53,175 nt of DNA. It comes from Candidatus Gastranaerophilales bacterium. Its GTDB lineage: Bacteria; Cyanobacteriota; Vampirovibrionia; Gastranaerophilales; Gastranaerophilaceae. The DNA lies in assembly GCA_944325895.1 (NCBI GenBank), contig CALVCA010000009.1:1-53175 (forward strand), given 5' to 3'. Positions 8,464-17,245 of the stretch are shown piece by piece; the first letter of the stretch is position 1, and every line of letters begins with the position of its first letter. The position numbers and the translations under genes were made by a program. The notes under the pieces are model-generated. The model was given only the letters and a program-made list of their open reading frames with translations. It made no database searches and was not told the DNA's origin.

Positions 8464-10197
8464 ATGGAAAAAGTTAGCTTAACAACACAAAATCGGCTGA
8501 TAATTTTCGGGCTTATTTTAAGCACGCTTTTAATTATGGCTATTGCAGTATTTTCTGTATTAAATATCCAAAAAAAATTAAACGAAGGCTATCAAAACTT
8601 CGGACAAATTATATCCAAAACATTAGCCATTGAAAGTAATGTAATAATAAAAGATTTACCTGAAAATGAAATTTTCAACACTTTAAAAGAGCATACCGAT
8701 ACTATTTTAAAAAGTAACAGTGACATTGTATTTATTGAATTTGCCGATAAAAGCGGAAAAATAATATATTCTAACCGTATAACTCAAAAACGTCCTAATA
8801 TAATTGTAAGCTCGCCCGACAACGGTCGTATAGGTGCTGTCACAATTGGACTTTCAGGCAATATTATAAATCAAATATCATCCACAACACGTGCCTCATT
8901 ATTGTTTGTATTTGCAATTGCCTGGATTGTGTTTGCATTTGTAATTCTTATAAATACTTATCTTATTACACGTGAATTGAGGATTTTGCATGACGGGGTA
9001 CAAAAAATTTCATCAGGGAATTTTGGTTACAAAATTTCGGGTGAAAACGTAAGCAATGAAGTTCAGGAACTGTTTAATTCATTTAACGACATGTCAGCAA
9101 GACTCCGGCTGTATGAAGAACAAAATATAGAACAGTTGACTTTGGAAAGGAACAAACTGGAAGCTGTTTTAATGAGTATTGCAAATGGAGTTGTTGTGTG
9201 CGATAACAATGATTTGGTGGTACTGGTAAATAATCATGCACAAAGCCTTTTGGAAGTCACTGAAGAACAAATGCTTAATACAAAAATACAAAATTATATA
9301 GATACAGAAGGCAATTACTGCTTTAAAAATAAGATAGAAGAATTTAAATCAGGTGATAATAAGTTTGTAACATTTAATATAACTGTTGACAAACGTGTCA
9401 TAAAATCAGTAATTTCGCCAATGTATACACGCAGCGGCGAATATGTCGGATACATTATTGTACTGATTGATGTCACTAAAGAAACCGAAATGGATTTAAT
9501 GAGATCACAATTTATTTCAAATGTTTCACACGAACTTAGGACACCTGTTACAGTTTTAAGAAGCTATATAGATACTCTCTACAATTTAGGCAACGAATTT
9601 GATTACGAAACACAAAAAGAATTTATCGGAACAATAAATAATGAAATAATCAGACTCAACAATATGGTTAACGATATTTTAGATTTTTCACGATTAGATT
9701 CGGATGTTGAGCTTGAAAAAACATTTAATGACATAGCACTGATGACAGAAAATTGCGTTAAGCAAATTGAAGTTTTAGCTCAAGAAAAAGAAGTTACAAT
9801 AGAAATTTCAAAAGATAAAAATATTCCGGAAGTTTTATTTAATTACGACAGTATAGAACGAGCATTAAGAAATCTTTTGTCAAACGCTATAAAATATTCA
9901 CCTGAAGGTAAAAAAATTCGTGTACGAGTCTTTAAATCATCGGAAAATGAAGTTACCGTAACAGTACAAGATGAAGGCTGCGGAATTGCTCCTGAATATC
10001 AAAAGAAAATTTTTGACAGATTTTTCAGAGTTGAAAACAATACTCACACAATAAAAGGGACAGGACTTGGGCTGCATTTGGTCAAAACGACAATTGAGAA
10101 ACATCATGGCGGCAAAGTATTTGTAGACTCAAAACCAAATGAAGGTTCAACATTCGGTTTCACATTACCGGTCAAAGCTTATGAATTAATCAAATAA
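8464..10197 (+). CDS. Membrane sensor histidine kinase, NblS/Hik33-like
   Basis: A 577-residue sensor kinase. The ATG at 8464 matches the promoter; an upstream in-frame start lies inside the flavoprotein gene. Order: transmembrane helix 1 (about 11-33), extracytoplasmic sensor of about 110 residues, transmembrane helix 2 (about 146-168), HAMP, PAS (about 235-340), HisKA with phospho-acceptor His356 in NVSHELRTPVTVL, then HATPase_c with N box NLLSNAIKYSP, G1 DEGCGIA, F box FDRFFRVE and G2 GTGLGLHLVK. The TM-sensor-TM-HAMP-PAS-HisKA layout is that of cyanobacterial NblS (Hik33/DspA), whose partner is RpaB; an RpaB-like regulator is encoded at 38193-38942. Assignment to NblS rather than to a PhoR/VicK-type kinase is inference from architecture and lineage. 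Confidence 0.88.
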   Translation: MEKVSLTTQNRLIIFGLILSTLLIMAIAVFSVLNIQKKLNEGYQNFGQIISKTLAIESNVIIKDLPENEIFNTLKEHTDTILKSNSDIVFIEFADKSGKIIYSNRITQKRPNIIVSSPDNGRIGAVTIGLSGNIINQISSTTRASLLFVFAIAWIVFAFVILINTYLITRELRILHDGVQKISSGNFGYKISGENVSNEVQELFNSFNDMSARLRLYEEQNIEQLTLERNKLEAVLMSIANGVVVCDNNDLVVLVNNHAQSLLEVTEEQMLNTKIQNYIDTEGNYCFKNKIEEFKSGDNKFVTFNITVDKRVIKSVISPMYTRSGEYVGYIIVLIDVTKETEMDLMRSQFISNVSHELRTPVTVLRSYIDTLYNLGNEFDYETQKEFIGTINNEIIRLNNMVNDILDFSRLDSDVELEKTFNDIALMTENCVKQIEVLAQEKEVTIEISKDKNIPEVLFNYDSIERALRNLLSNAIKYSPEGKKIRVRVFKSSENEVTVTVQDEGCGIAPEYQKKIFDRFFRVENNTHTIKGTGLGLHLVKTTIEKHHGGKVFVDSKPNEGSTFGFTLPVKAYELIK

Positions 10198-11772
10198 AGC
10201 ATTTATTTTATCTGCAATATCCAGAGGATCAATTTCACCAGTAATTTTGTTTATATCCTGAGCAATCTGAAACAACTTTGCAGCTTCGATTTTATCACCT
10301 GTAAGAGCAATGCATCTTGCCAAATTAAAATGTGCCAAAGCATAATTGGGATTACATTCAACAGATTTCGTAAACAATTGCATTGCCTGCTGAACTCTGC
10401 CAAGATCGTCTAAATATATTACCCCTAAATTGTTATATGCAATATCGTATAAAGGATCATACTCAATAGCCAGCTCATATTCTTTAATTGCTTCATCGAT
10501 ATCGCCTTTTCCCCAGTATAAAAAGCCCAAATTACAATGAATTTTGGCATTTTCAGGCTGCAGATCGAGAGCATTTCTGTATATAGCCAAAGCATTGTCA
10601 TAATCTTGTTTATCATAAAAAGCACTGCCTAAATTTATATATATATCAATATCTTCAGGTGTTAATAAATATGCACTTTGGTATGAGCTGATAGCGGCGT
10701 TTAAATCTGAATTTGCTTCTTGAAAAACATATCCGAGAGTTTGGTTGATAACACTTGTCCACTGTTTATTCGGATTTAAAGTAACAGCTGTTTGAAAATG
10801 TGAAACCGCAGCATCAGTATCACCTTTAATATATAAAATATTTGCGAGATTTGAATGAAATTCAGGGACATTAGGCATTATAGAAATTAATTTTTTATAC
10901 ATTTCAACAGCACTGTCAAAATCACCCAATTCTTCATAAGCCTGGCAAAGATGTCTATACGCTGAAATATTTAAACTATCAAGCCAAATTGCCATTTTAT
11001 ATTCGGTAATAGCATTTTCAAATTGACCGATAGCACGGTAAATATCGCCTAATAAACAGTATAAAGGAACAAATCCGGGGGCTTTTTCTATTGCTGAAGC
11101 ATAAATATCTACAGCTTCAACCAAACCTTTTGACTGAACCTTTAAAAAACCCTTTATAAGCATAGGCAAAAATTTTATATAGGATAAGGATTTTGCTACA
11201 TTTTTTAAAGCTTGAATATCAAACGGCAAAGTAAGAACCGACAAAATCCATTCAAAATATGCCTTAAATGAAGTTTTAAAGCATTTATAAGAAGAAATTT
11301 TATATAAATTAGATAAAAGATAATGAGCACAAGAATTACTTAAAGGTTTATATTTTACCGCCTTTTTAGCACTCAAAGCAGCTTCAATAAATCTGGCTTT
11401 TTTAGTATAGGTTTCAGCTAAAAGAAAATAAGATTTAGCAGACTTTGGATTTTTATCCAGTGCCATATCAAGATAATTGATAGCCTTATCTAAATCACCT
11501 TTATAATACTGTGCTTTTGCAATTTTATAATATATTCCTTCGGAATCAATATAAGTTTCAAGTGCTCTTTGGTATTCGGTAATAGCTTCATCAATATACT
11601 GGCAGGAATTATAAATATCCAAATGCCATGCCAAAAACAAATCACCGAGTCTGACATGTAAATCGGCATTAGTCGGATCATTTTGCAAGCCGATTTGACA
11701 TAATTCAATAGCGGATTTTACATTGCCTGTCTTGTATTCTTTTTCAATTTTCTTTTCAAGTACTTTATCCAT
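10186..11772 (-). CDS. Large tetratricopeptide repeat protein
   Basis: A 528-residue protein built almost entirely of TPRs. Many 34-residue units are visible, such as AITEYQRALETY, AIAEYKMAIWLDSLN-like and AIKEYELAIEYDPLYD. A non-TPR stretch near residues 155-225 may be amphipathic or membrane-associated (ILSVLTLPFDIQALK). The start at 11772 (ATG) is preferred over a TTG 39 bases upstream. No Shine-Dalgarno precedes it. The 3' end overlaps the kinase 3' end by 12 bp (convergent). It is a protein-interaction scaffold and its partner is unknown. Confidence 0.8.
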   Translation of the reverse strand: MDKVLEKKIEKEYKTGNVKSAIELCQIGLQNDPTNADLHVRLGDLFLAWHLDIYNSCQYIDEAITEYQRALETYIDSEGIYYKIAKAQYYKGDLDKAINYLDMALDKNPKSAKSYFLLAETYTKKARFIEAALSAKKAVKYKPLSNSCAHYLLSNLYKISSYKCFKTSFKAYFEWILSVLTLPFDIQALKNVAKSLSYIKFLPMLIKGFLKVQSKGLVEAVDIYASAIEKAPGFVPLYCLLGDIYRAIGQFENAITEYKMAIWLDSLNISAYRHLCQAYEELGDFDSAVEMYKKLISIMPNVPEFHSNLANILYIKGDTDAAVSHFQTAVTLNPNKQWTSVINQTLGYVFQEANSDLNAAISSYQSAYLLTPEDIDIYINLGSAFYDKQDYDNALAIYRNALDLQPENAKIHCNLGFLYWGKGDIDEAIKEYELAIEYDPLYDIAYNNLGVIYLDDLGRVQQAMQLFTKSVECNPNYALAHFNLARCIALTGDKIEAAKLFQIAQDINKITGEIDPLDIADKINALFD

Positions 11773-11960
11773 ATATACTAATATTTTAATGAACAATTGA
11801 TAAAAATGCAAGTATGTATAACTGTCTAGTGCAAAAAAGAATATAAAGGCAATAAAATAACATGATGAATTTTAATATCAATAATATAGTTACAAGAATA
11901 TATCCTGGTGTATGAGTAATTCCGCAACAAAATTACTTACCATTAGAGTAAGGAGAAACC

Positions 11961-12533
11961 ATGTCAAAGCTTCAATATAAAAAAATGTCCACAGAAGAAC
12001 TGGTTGTGCTGTCACAAAAAGAGGACTTAAATGCTTTGGAAGAACTGCTAAGACGAGAACAAAAAAACATATTTGCAACTTTTTCATATTTAAGTAAAAA
12101 GCGGGAAAATGTTGCTGATTTAACGCAGGACACATTGTATAAAATAGCACAAAAAATACACACCTTAAAAAATCCAAAAACATTCAAAAGCTGGCTGAAT
12201 CAGATTATAACAAATATTTTTTATGATGAATTAAGAAAACACCAAAGACGACCGGATACAATATCAATAGATCAGGAAGAAAATATAAATAACATAACAG
12301 ACAAAAAATGCAAACCGCATGAAAAATGTTTGTCAGGCGAATTGGAGCAAATAATAAAAGAAGCAATACAGGATTTGCCGGAACAATACAGAATAGCAAT
12401 AATTTTAAGAGAATTACAAGGATTAAGCTATGAAGAAATAGCACTTGCGACAAATACAAATGTCGGTACCGTAAAATCACGTATAGCACGTGCACGTGAC
12501 AAATTACAATCAGGTTTAAAATCATATATATAG
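11961..12533 (+). CDS. ECF-type RNA polymerase sigma factor
   Basis: A 190-residue group IV sigma factor. The start is preceded by TAAGGAG (11949-11955). Region 2 includes NVADLTQDTLYKIAQKIHTL and the KSWLNQIITNIFYDELRK helix that contacts the -10. Region 4 has LPEQYRIAIILRELQGLSYEEIA followed by the helix-turn-helix TNTNVGTVKSRIARARDKL that reads the -35. The next gene, 7 bp downstream, is a zinc-finger anti-sigma factor, so this is a classic ECF sigma/anti-sigma pair responding to an envelope or redox signal. The regulon is unknown, and the upstream region (11812-11960) may carry an autoregulated promoter. Confidence 0.93.
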   Translation: MSKLQYKKMSTEELVVLSQKEDLNALEELLRREQKNIFATFSYLSKKRENVADLTQDTLYKIAQKIHTLKNPKTFKSWLNQIITNIFYDELRKHQRRPDTISIDQEENINNITDKKCKPHEKCLSGELEQIIKEAIQDLPEQYRIAIILRELQGLSYEEIALATNTNVGTVKSRIARARDKLQSGLKSYI

Positions 12534-12540
12534 GAGGAAC

Positions 12541-13056
12541 ATGCAAAACGAATTAACATGTAATCAGGTAATAGCACTTATGAATTTTTATGTAGAAGAC
12601 AAACTGAATGAAAAATTGAAGTCATACGTAGAAGATCATCTACGCAAATGTCCAAAATGCCGTGAAATATATATGCAGTCACAAAAAGTCATAAGTAAAA
12701 TTTTTACAGATGAAAATGAAAAATACCAAACAACACAATACAAAGAATTTAAAAATAATATTTCAGCATATATAGACAACGAGCTGGATGAAAAAGACAG
12801 CGTCCGCATAAAGAAAATAGCAATAACAAATCCGTTAGCACGAAAGGATTTGGAGGATATGTATACATTCAAAAGGCTATTGCATAATTCATTTGAAAAA
12901 ACACGTTCAGAATGGAAGACTGATTATTCAAGACAAGTAATAAATAAAATGGACATAGTCGAACCTGAAAAGACACCTATATACAAAATTATCGGGATAT
13001 TTACCGCAATGCTGATACTTATAGTATGCTGTCTTATAACAATGCTATATTTTTAA
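12541..13056 (+). CDS. Membrane-anchored zf-HC2 anti-sigma factor
   Basis: A 171-residue protein. The N-terminal ZAS/zf-HC2 domain has Cys7 and the signature HLRKCPKC (His33, Cys37, Cys40), which binds zinc and holds the cognate sigma factor. A second helical segment (about 65-115) partly repeats the ISAYIDNELDEKD pattern. A single transmembrane helix near the C-terminus (about 147-169) is followed by only a residue or two, so the sensor side is nearly absent; sensing may be cytoplasmic (zinc or redox). AGGAGG overlaps the sigma stop, giving translational coupling. The 3' end overlaps the convergent minus-strand gene by 12 bp. Confidence 0.88.
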   Translation: MQNELTCNQVIALMNFYVEDKLNEKLKSYVEDHLRKCPKCREIYMQSQKVISKIFTDENEKYQTTQYKEFKNNISAYIDNELDEKDSVRIKKIAITNPLARKDLEDMYTFKRLLHNSFEKTRSEWKTDYSRQVINKMDIVEPEKTPIYKIIGIFTAMLILIVCCLITMLYF

Positions 13057-13668
13057 ACCGCCGAACTTAGCAGCAGAAATATTTCTGTAATCATCCATAG
13101 AAATTCTAGGGACTTTGTAAGTAGTGTTTTTAGCAATATAAGTTTGCTGGCGTTTTGCCGCAAGCTTATTTCTCAATAACGGTGTAATTATATTACAGGA
13201 CAATATAGATCCGACAGTCATACCAACTACGTCTATACCGTTTTTAAATTTTTTATAATCATCTTTAATTAAGTGATAGTCAGGAAGATTTTCAATATTT
13301 AAATTTTTACCGACAATAACTTTATTACCCGCATTATCAATCAACGGATTTTTGTTTAAAAATTTTCTGATGTTTACATTGGCAAGTTTACCTGTAGAAA
13401 CAAGTTTTGATGCGAAACGTTTTATTGCACTGGTGACAATGAAAAAAGAGGCAACATTAATAGCACCGTCGCAGATTTCTTGCGGAACCAAAAACATTTT
13501 TTGTTCTTTTGGAATTTTATCATTAACCAAAATAGCAACTACCTGTGCTGCAGACGACAATGCCCAGCCTAAAACTCCTGTAACGATAAGCATTTTAGCA
13601 GGATTTGGTCCGAATTTTGTAAATATCAAATCTTTTGATTTAGAGAAGAGTTTATTTATTGCGTTCAT
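13045..13668 (-). CDS. Hypothetical membrane protein, second gene of duplicated cassette A
   Basis: A 207-residue protein with several hydrophobic helices (AKMLIVTGVLGWALSSAAQVV; a second near 65-90; a third near 150-170). The ATG is preceded by GGAGGAG, which lies inside the upstream gene; the two genes overlap by 17 bp. It is similar by eye to the 44923-45483 protein: both share AK(x)LIVV..VL near the N-terminus, then N(D/K)KIP(x)3(R/M)xFV, a D(L/G)xxG step, and a late IxPLxxxxxxxxxK/ER segment. No known family is recognised. Probably an integral membrane protein working with its partner gene. Confidence 0.7.
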   Translation of the reverse strand: MNAINKLFSKSKDLIFTKFGPNPAKMLIVTGVLGWALSSAAQVVAILVNDKIPKEQKMFLVPQEICDGAINVASFFIVTSAIKRFASKLVSTGKLANVNIRKFLNKNPLIDNAGNKVIVGKNLNIENLPDYHLIKDDYKKFKNGIDVVGMTVGSILSCNIITPLLRNKLAAKRQQTYIAKNTTYKVPRISMDDYRNISAAKFGGLKI

Positions 13669-14251
13669 TGTTAACTCCTCCTATTTTTGCAAAAAGATTT
13701 GTCAGATATTTAGTCAAAGGTGCATCAATTAAAAAATTAGTAAAGGTCATAACAACAAGTCCCAAAATAGTACCAAATGCATTTTTATACTGGACAAGTT
13801 CATCAGTAACAGATTTTACACCGTTTGGAGTTAAAGCCTTTCTCATTTTCTTAAATTTCATATTGGGCTTGATTTGCTCAGGTAACTTTGTAAAGGCATC
13901 AATAGATTTTATACATAATTTACGGATAGTATAACCTGTTAAAGTACCTGCAATGATCTTGGCAACAGTCCTGCAGATTGAAATTTTTCTGGTATCTTTA
14001 TCTACGTCTTTATTTGCGGCATCAATAAAAGGCTGCGACAACAAAGCAGATGCACCGAGTATTAAACGGTTCTCAGCGGAAGAAAGATTTTTGCCTATCC
14101 ATTCTATAGTATGATTTAATTTTTCGCTTTTAATTGTCGGATTAGGATTTTTTTTAGTACCGATTAATCCAAGAGCAAATTCCGTTGCTTTATCACGGCA
14201 GCGGGTAAATGTATTTAATTTGACACTACTTATACCTGGCACACAAATCAC
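13652..14251 (-). CDS. Hypothetical membrane-associated protein, first gene of duplicated cassette A
   Basis: A 199-residue protein read from a GTG at 14251; a GTG three codons later is an alternative, and no ATG or clear Shine-Dalgarno exists, so the start is uncertain. It has hydrophobic segments around LILGASALLSQPF, VAKIIAGTLTGYTI and ILGLVVMTFTNFLI. It resembles the 45467-45994 protein (LxxQPF/LYNPF step, then a similar run of hydrophobic helices, then a GTxL helix near the C-terminus). The 3' end overlaps the next gene by 17 bp, exactly as in the second cassette. Function unknown. Confidence 0.65.
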   Translation of the reverse strand: MICVPGISSVKLNTFTRCRDKATEFALGLIGTKKNPNPTIKSEKLNHTIEWIGKNLSSAENRLILGASALLSQPFIDAANKDVDKDTRKISICRTVAKIIAGTLTGYTIRKLCIKSIDAFTKLPEQIKPNMKFKKMRKALTPNGVKSVTDELVQYKNAFGTILGLVVMTFTNFLIDAPLTKYLTNLFAKIGGVNNERNK

Positions 14252-14314
14252 CCAATTATATAAGGAAAATAAAAATGAATAATTGCGTCAAAATGAGGTT
14301 TTATTAAGAATTAT

Positions 14315-15550
14315 TTACAATATGGCACCTTTAGGTACGACAGTAACACCGCCTGGAGATACAAAAAAACCACGTTTGACGTCTTCTTCCCAACTGTAAC
14401 CGATTCTCGTATTAGGCGGAATTTGGACATTTTTATCAATTATTGCTTTTCGTATTTTGGAATATCTGCCCACATCAACATTTTCCATCAAAATACTGTC
14501 AACTACTTGAGAATAACTGTTAATTCTTACCTTTGGCGACAGAACACAATGCGATAACATACCGCCTGAAACAATACAGCCTTCAGATACCATAGAATTT
14601 GTTGCCATACCGATTCTGTCACCTTCCTGCCAAATAAATTTTGCAGGCGGATAATTGTGGTTAAAAGTTCTTAACGGCCACTCTCTTGAATATAAATTCA
14701 ATTCAGGAGAAGACTCCAACAAATCCATATTAGCCTGCCAATAAGCATCGACACAGCCTACATCTCTCCAGTACCCTCTTTCGCCGTCTGTCATACCCGA
14801 AAAAGAATTATCATTAAAATTATACACAAATATATTTTTACCTTCATTTAAAAGCATCGGAATGACATTTTTGCCAAAATCGTGGCTGGAATTTTCTATT
14901 TTATCATCACGAATCAATGCATCCATAAGAATGTCTTTATTAAAAATATAATTTCCCATGGAAGCAAGACACATGTTCGGATTTCCAGGCAAAGATTTAG
15001 GCGTATATTGCGGTTTTTCGACAAAATTGACCAATTTCCAATTTTCGTCAACTTCCATAATACCGAATTCAGAAGCTTCTTCTATGGGTATAGGTATAGC
15101 TGAAATAGATAAATCGGCACAACGTGCTTTATGAAAATCAAGCATTTGCGAAACATCCATTTTATAGATATGATCGCCTCCAAAAATACAAACATAATGA
15201 GGAGCTTCGTCTTCAATTTGAAACATATTTTGATAAATTGCATCAGCTGTACCTCTGTACCAATCGTTTCCGGTACGCATTTGAGCGGGTACTAAATCAA
15301 CATATTGATTTAAAAAAGGTGACAGAGCCCAGCCCCTGGTTATATGCTTATTTAATGAATCAGATTTATACTGTGTTAAAACTTTAATTTTAAAAAAGCC
15401 GGAATTAATAAAATTATTCAAAACAAAATCGATAATTCTATATCTCCCCCCAAAAGGAACAGCCGGTTTTGCACGATCTCGTGTTAAAGGATAAAGTCTT
15501 TTACCTTCGCCGCCTGCTAAAATCATAACCAATGCATCATCAATTGACAT
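14315..15550 (-). CDS. glgC: Glucose-1-phosphate adenylyltransferase (ADP-glucose pyrophosphorylase)
   Basis: A 411-residue GlgC, normal family length. It makes ADP-glucose from ATP and glucose-1-phosphate, the committed step of glycogen synthesis. The N-terminal nucleotidyltransferase signature is MILAGGEGKRLYPLT with AKPAVPFGG. FGGDHIYKMD, EFGIMEVDENW and VEKP mark the catalytic core (metal/sugar contacts). The C-terminal left-handed beta helix (about 290-411) has hexapeptide-like repeats (EGCIVSGGMLSHCVLSP, VDSILMENVDVGRYS). The ATG follows GAGGG. No glycogen synthase gene is adjacent in the window. Confidence 0.96.
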   Translation of the reverse strand: MSIDDALVMILAGGEGKRLYPLTRDRAKPAVPFGGRYRIIDFVLNNFINSGFFKIKVLTQYKSDSLNKHITRGWALSPFLNQYVDLVPAQMRTGNDWYRGTADAIYQNMFQIEDEAPHYVCIFGGDHIYKMDVSQMLDFHKARCADLSISAIPIPIEEASEFGIMEVDENWKLVNFVEKPQYTPKSLPGNPNMCLASMGNYIFNKDILMDALIRDDKIENSSHDFGKNVIPMLLNEGKNIFVYNFNDNSFSGMTDGERGYWRDVGCVDAYWQANMDLLESSPELNLYSREWPLRTFNHNYPPAKFIWQEGDRIGMATNSMVSEGCIVSGGMLSHCVLSPKVRINSYSQVVDSILMENVDVGRYSKIRKAIIDKNVQIPPNTRIGYSWEEDVKRGFFVSPGGVTVVPKGAIL

Positions 15551-15581
15551 ATAAAACCCTCATTCTTTTTTGCACAATTTT

Positions 15582-15610
15582 ATTATACACAAATCTTTAA
15601 AAAATGTTAA
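15582..15610 (-). promoter_or_regulatory. glgC promoter
   Basis: On the minus strand, TTAACA (15610-15605), a 17-bp spacer, then TATAAT (15587-15582) lie upstream of glgC (start 15550). The -35 box sits in the last codons of purD, so glgC can be transcribed independently of the purine genes. Confidence 0.65.
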
Positions 15611-16676
15611 TATCTTTTCTAAAAAATTTATTTTTCATTTGAATTTTTTCAGCATAATCATACAGAATATCGAACGGATTATCTCCGTGAGCACAAATTG
15701 ACAACACTCTGCCGCCATTTGAGTAAAGTTTATTGTTATTTTGTTTTACTCCGGCAAAATAAACTTTCACTCTTTTATCATTTGGCAAAATAATCTCATC
15801 ACCTTTTACCGGATTTTCGGGATATCCTTTTGCTGCAATAGTCAAACACGCAGAATAGCCGTTTTTATAAACCGGTTTTTCATTATTTAATAAGATTGTC
15901 AAAAAATCATTTTTTAAATGATTTAAAATAACCTGGCATTCAGGGTCGCCTAATCTTACATTATATTCCAATACATACCAATCATTACGGGACCAAATAA
16001 GCCCTGAATATATAAATCCTGAAAAATTTGCACTGGAATTCAAAAGAGCAGCTTCCAATTTTGCAGAATATAATTCTAATTTTTCCGTTTGTTCTAAAGA
16101 TAAATTAACAGGACAAAATGCCCCCATACCGCCTGTATTTGGTGAATTCAAATCATTAGTAAGTCTTTTAAAATCACGTGCAGGGCAAAAATTTACCAAT
16201 CGTTTACCGTTGAAATAGGACATTAAAGAAATTTCATCGCCTGATAAATATTCTTCAATAAAATAAGGCATATTCAAGCTTTTTGTGAATGTATCTTTAT
16301 CCTGCTGATTATAAACGACTTTTACACCTTTGCCTTTACATAAACCGTCAGCTTTAACTACCTGAGGAAACAAATCAGATTCAACAGGCAGCAATTTTGC
16401 ACATTTAATCCCGTGTTCTGCCATAAATTTTTTAGCAAAAAGTTTTGAGCTTTCAAGTCTTGAAAAATTTTTATCCACACCGATACATTTAATACCCTTA
16501 GCCTGATAAAAATCTACAAGCCCGTCACAAATAGGCTGTTCCGGCCCAAAAATAATCAAATCGGGATTGTCATCAGGCGAATTTAAAATTTCACAACACA
16601 ATGGAGAACTTTTTATAAATTCTTTTAAAGCTTCTTCTCTTGCACCGTTACCTATCACACAAACTTTTAATGACAC
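15597..16676 (-). CDS. purD: Phosphoribosylamine--glycine ligase (GARS)
   Basis: A 359-residue PurD, shorter than the usual 420 or so. It joins glycine to phosphoribosylamine (second purine step). N-terminal GNGAREEALKEFI replaces the usual GxGGREHAL. The ATP-grasp core is seen in VVKADGLCKGKGV, EEYLSGDEISLMSYF, GGMGAFCPV and EYNVRLGDPECQ (metal ligands E and N). The start is the second of two GTG codons (16676), nine bases after GGAGG; the first GTG abuts the Shine-Dalgarno. It overlaps purN by 10 bp. The shortened N-terminus and loops suggest a compact, divergent enzyme rather than a damaged one. Confidence 0.92.
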   Translation of the reverse strand: MSLKVCVIGNGAREEALKEFIKSSPLCCEILNSPDDNPDLIIFGPEQPICDGLVDFYQAKGIKCIGVDKNFSRLESSKLFAKKFMAEHGIKCAKLLPVESDLFPQVVKADGLCKGKGVKVVYNQQDKDTFTKSLNMPYFIEEYLSGDEISLMSYFNGKRLVNFCPARDFKRLTNDLNSPNTGGMGAFCPVNLSLEQTEKLELYSAKLEAALLNSSANFSGFIYSGLIWSRNDWYVLEYNVRLGDPECQVILNHLKNDFLTILLNNEKPVYKNGYSACLTIAAKGYPENPVKGDEIILPNDKRVKVYFAGVKQNNNKLYSNGGRVLSICAHGDNPFDILYDYAEKIQMKNKFFRKDINIF

Positions 16677-17245
16677 CCGTTGCACCCTCCGCAGTTTAAT
16701 AAATCGGAAAAATCAAATACTTCATCTTTAAGAAGTTTATCAATTACTATCGGATAAAGCTGATGTTCAAGTGAATGTATTTCTTTTTCAAATTCATCAA
16801 AATGCATCACATTACTGATTAAAATCGGATATTGAGCTATTATTTTTCCGCCGTCAAGCTCATTATTAACCCAGTGAACAGTCACCCCGCTGACTTTTAC
16901 TCCTGCAAAAAAGGCTCTTTGAATCGCATCTTTTCCCTTAAAAGCCGGCAATAATGACGGATGAATATTAATAAATTTTCCCAATTCAAGTACATCATCC
17001 GGCAAAATACGCATATAACCCGCTAAAACAATTAAATCAAAATCATTTGCACCAAAATATGCTGCAGTTTCTTCAAAAGGCAAATATTGATTAGGAATAC
17101 CCCTTTTTTTAGCACGTTCTAAAATATAAGCATTTAAATTATCAGAAAGACAGGTAATATTAACATCCTTATCTTTAAAAAATTCAGCAATAGCTTCAAA
17201 ATTACTGCCGTTTCCGGAACCCATTACCGCAATGTGTTTTGTCAT
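16667..17245 (-). CDS. purN: Phosphoribosylglycinamide formyltransferase, with a Cys-rich C-terminal tail
   Basis: A 192-residue PurN, which transfers a formyl group from 10-formyl-THF to GAR. The N-terminal phosphate-binding loop is GSGNGSNFEAI. The catalytic triad is present: Asn93 and His95 in INIHPSLLPAFKG, and Asp131 in ELDGG. The C-terminus carries an extra cysteine-rich ending, NCGGCNGCH, not part of the canonical fold. The gene overlaps purM by 4 bp (ATGA) and purD by 10 bp, so the order purM-purN-purD is one operon. Confidence 0.94.
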   Translation of the reverse strand: MTKHIAVMGSGNGSNFEAIAEFFKDKDVNITCLSDNLNAYILERAKKRGIPNQYLPFEETAAYFGANDFDLIVLAGYMRILPDDVLELGKFINIHPSLLPAFKGKDAIQRAFFAGVKVSGVTVHWVNNELDGGKIIAQYPILISNVMHFDEFEKEIHSLEHQLYPIVIDKLLKDEVFDFSDLLNCGGCNGCH

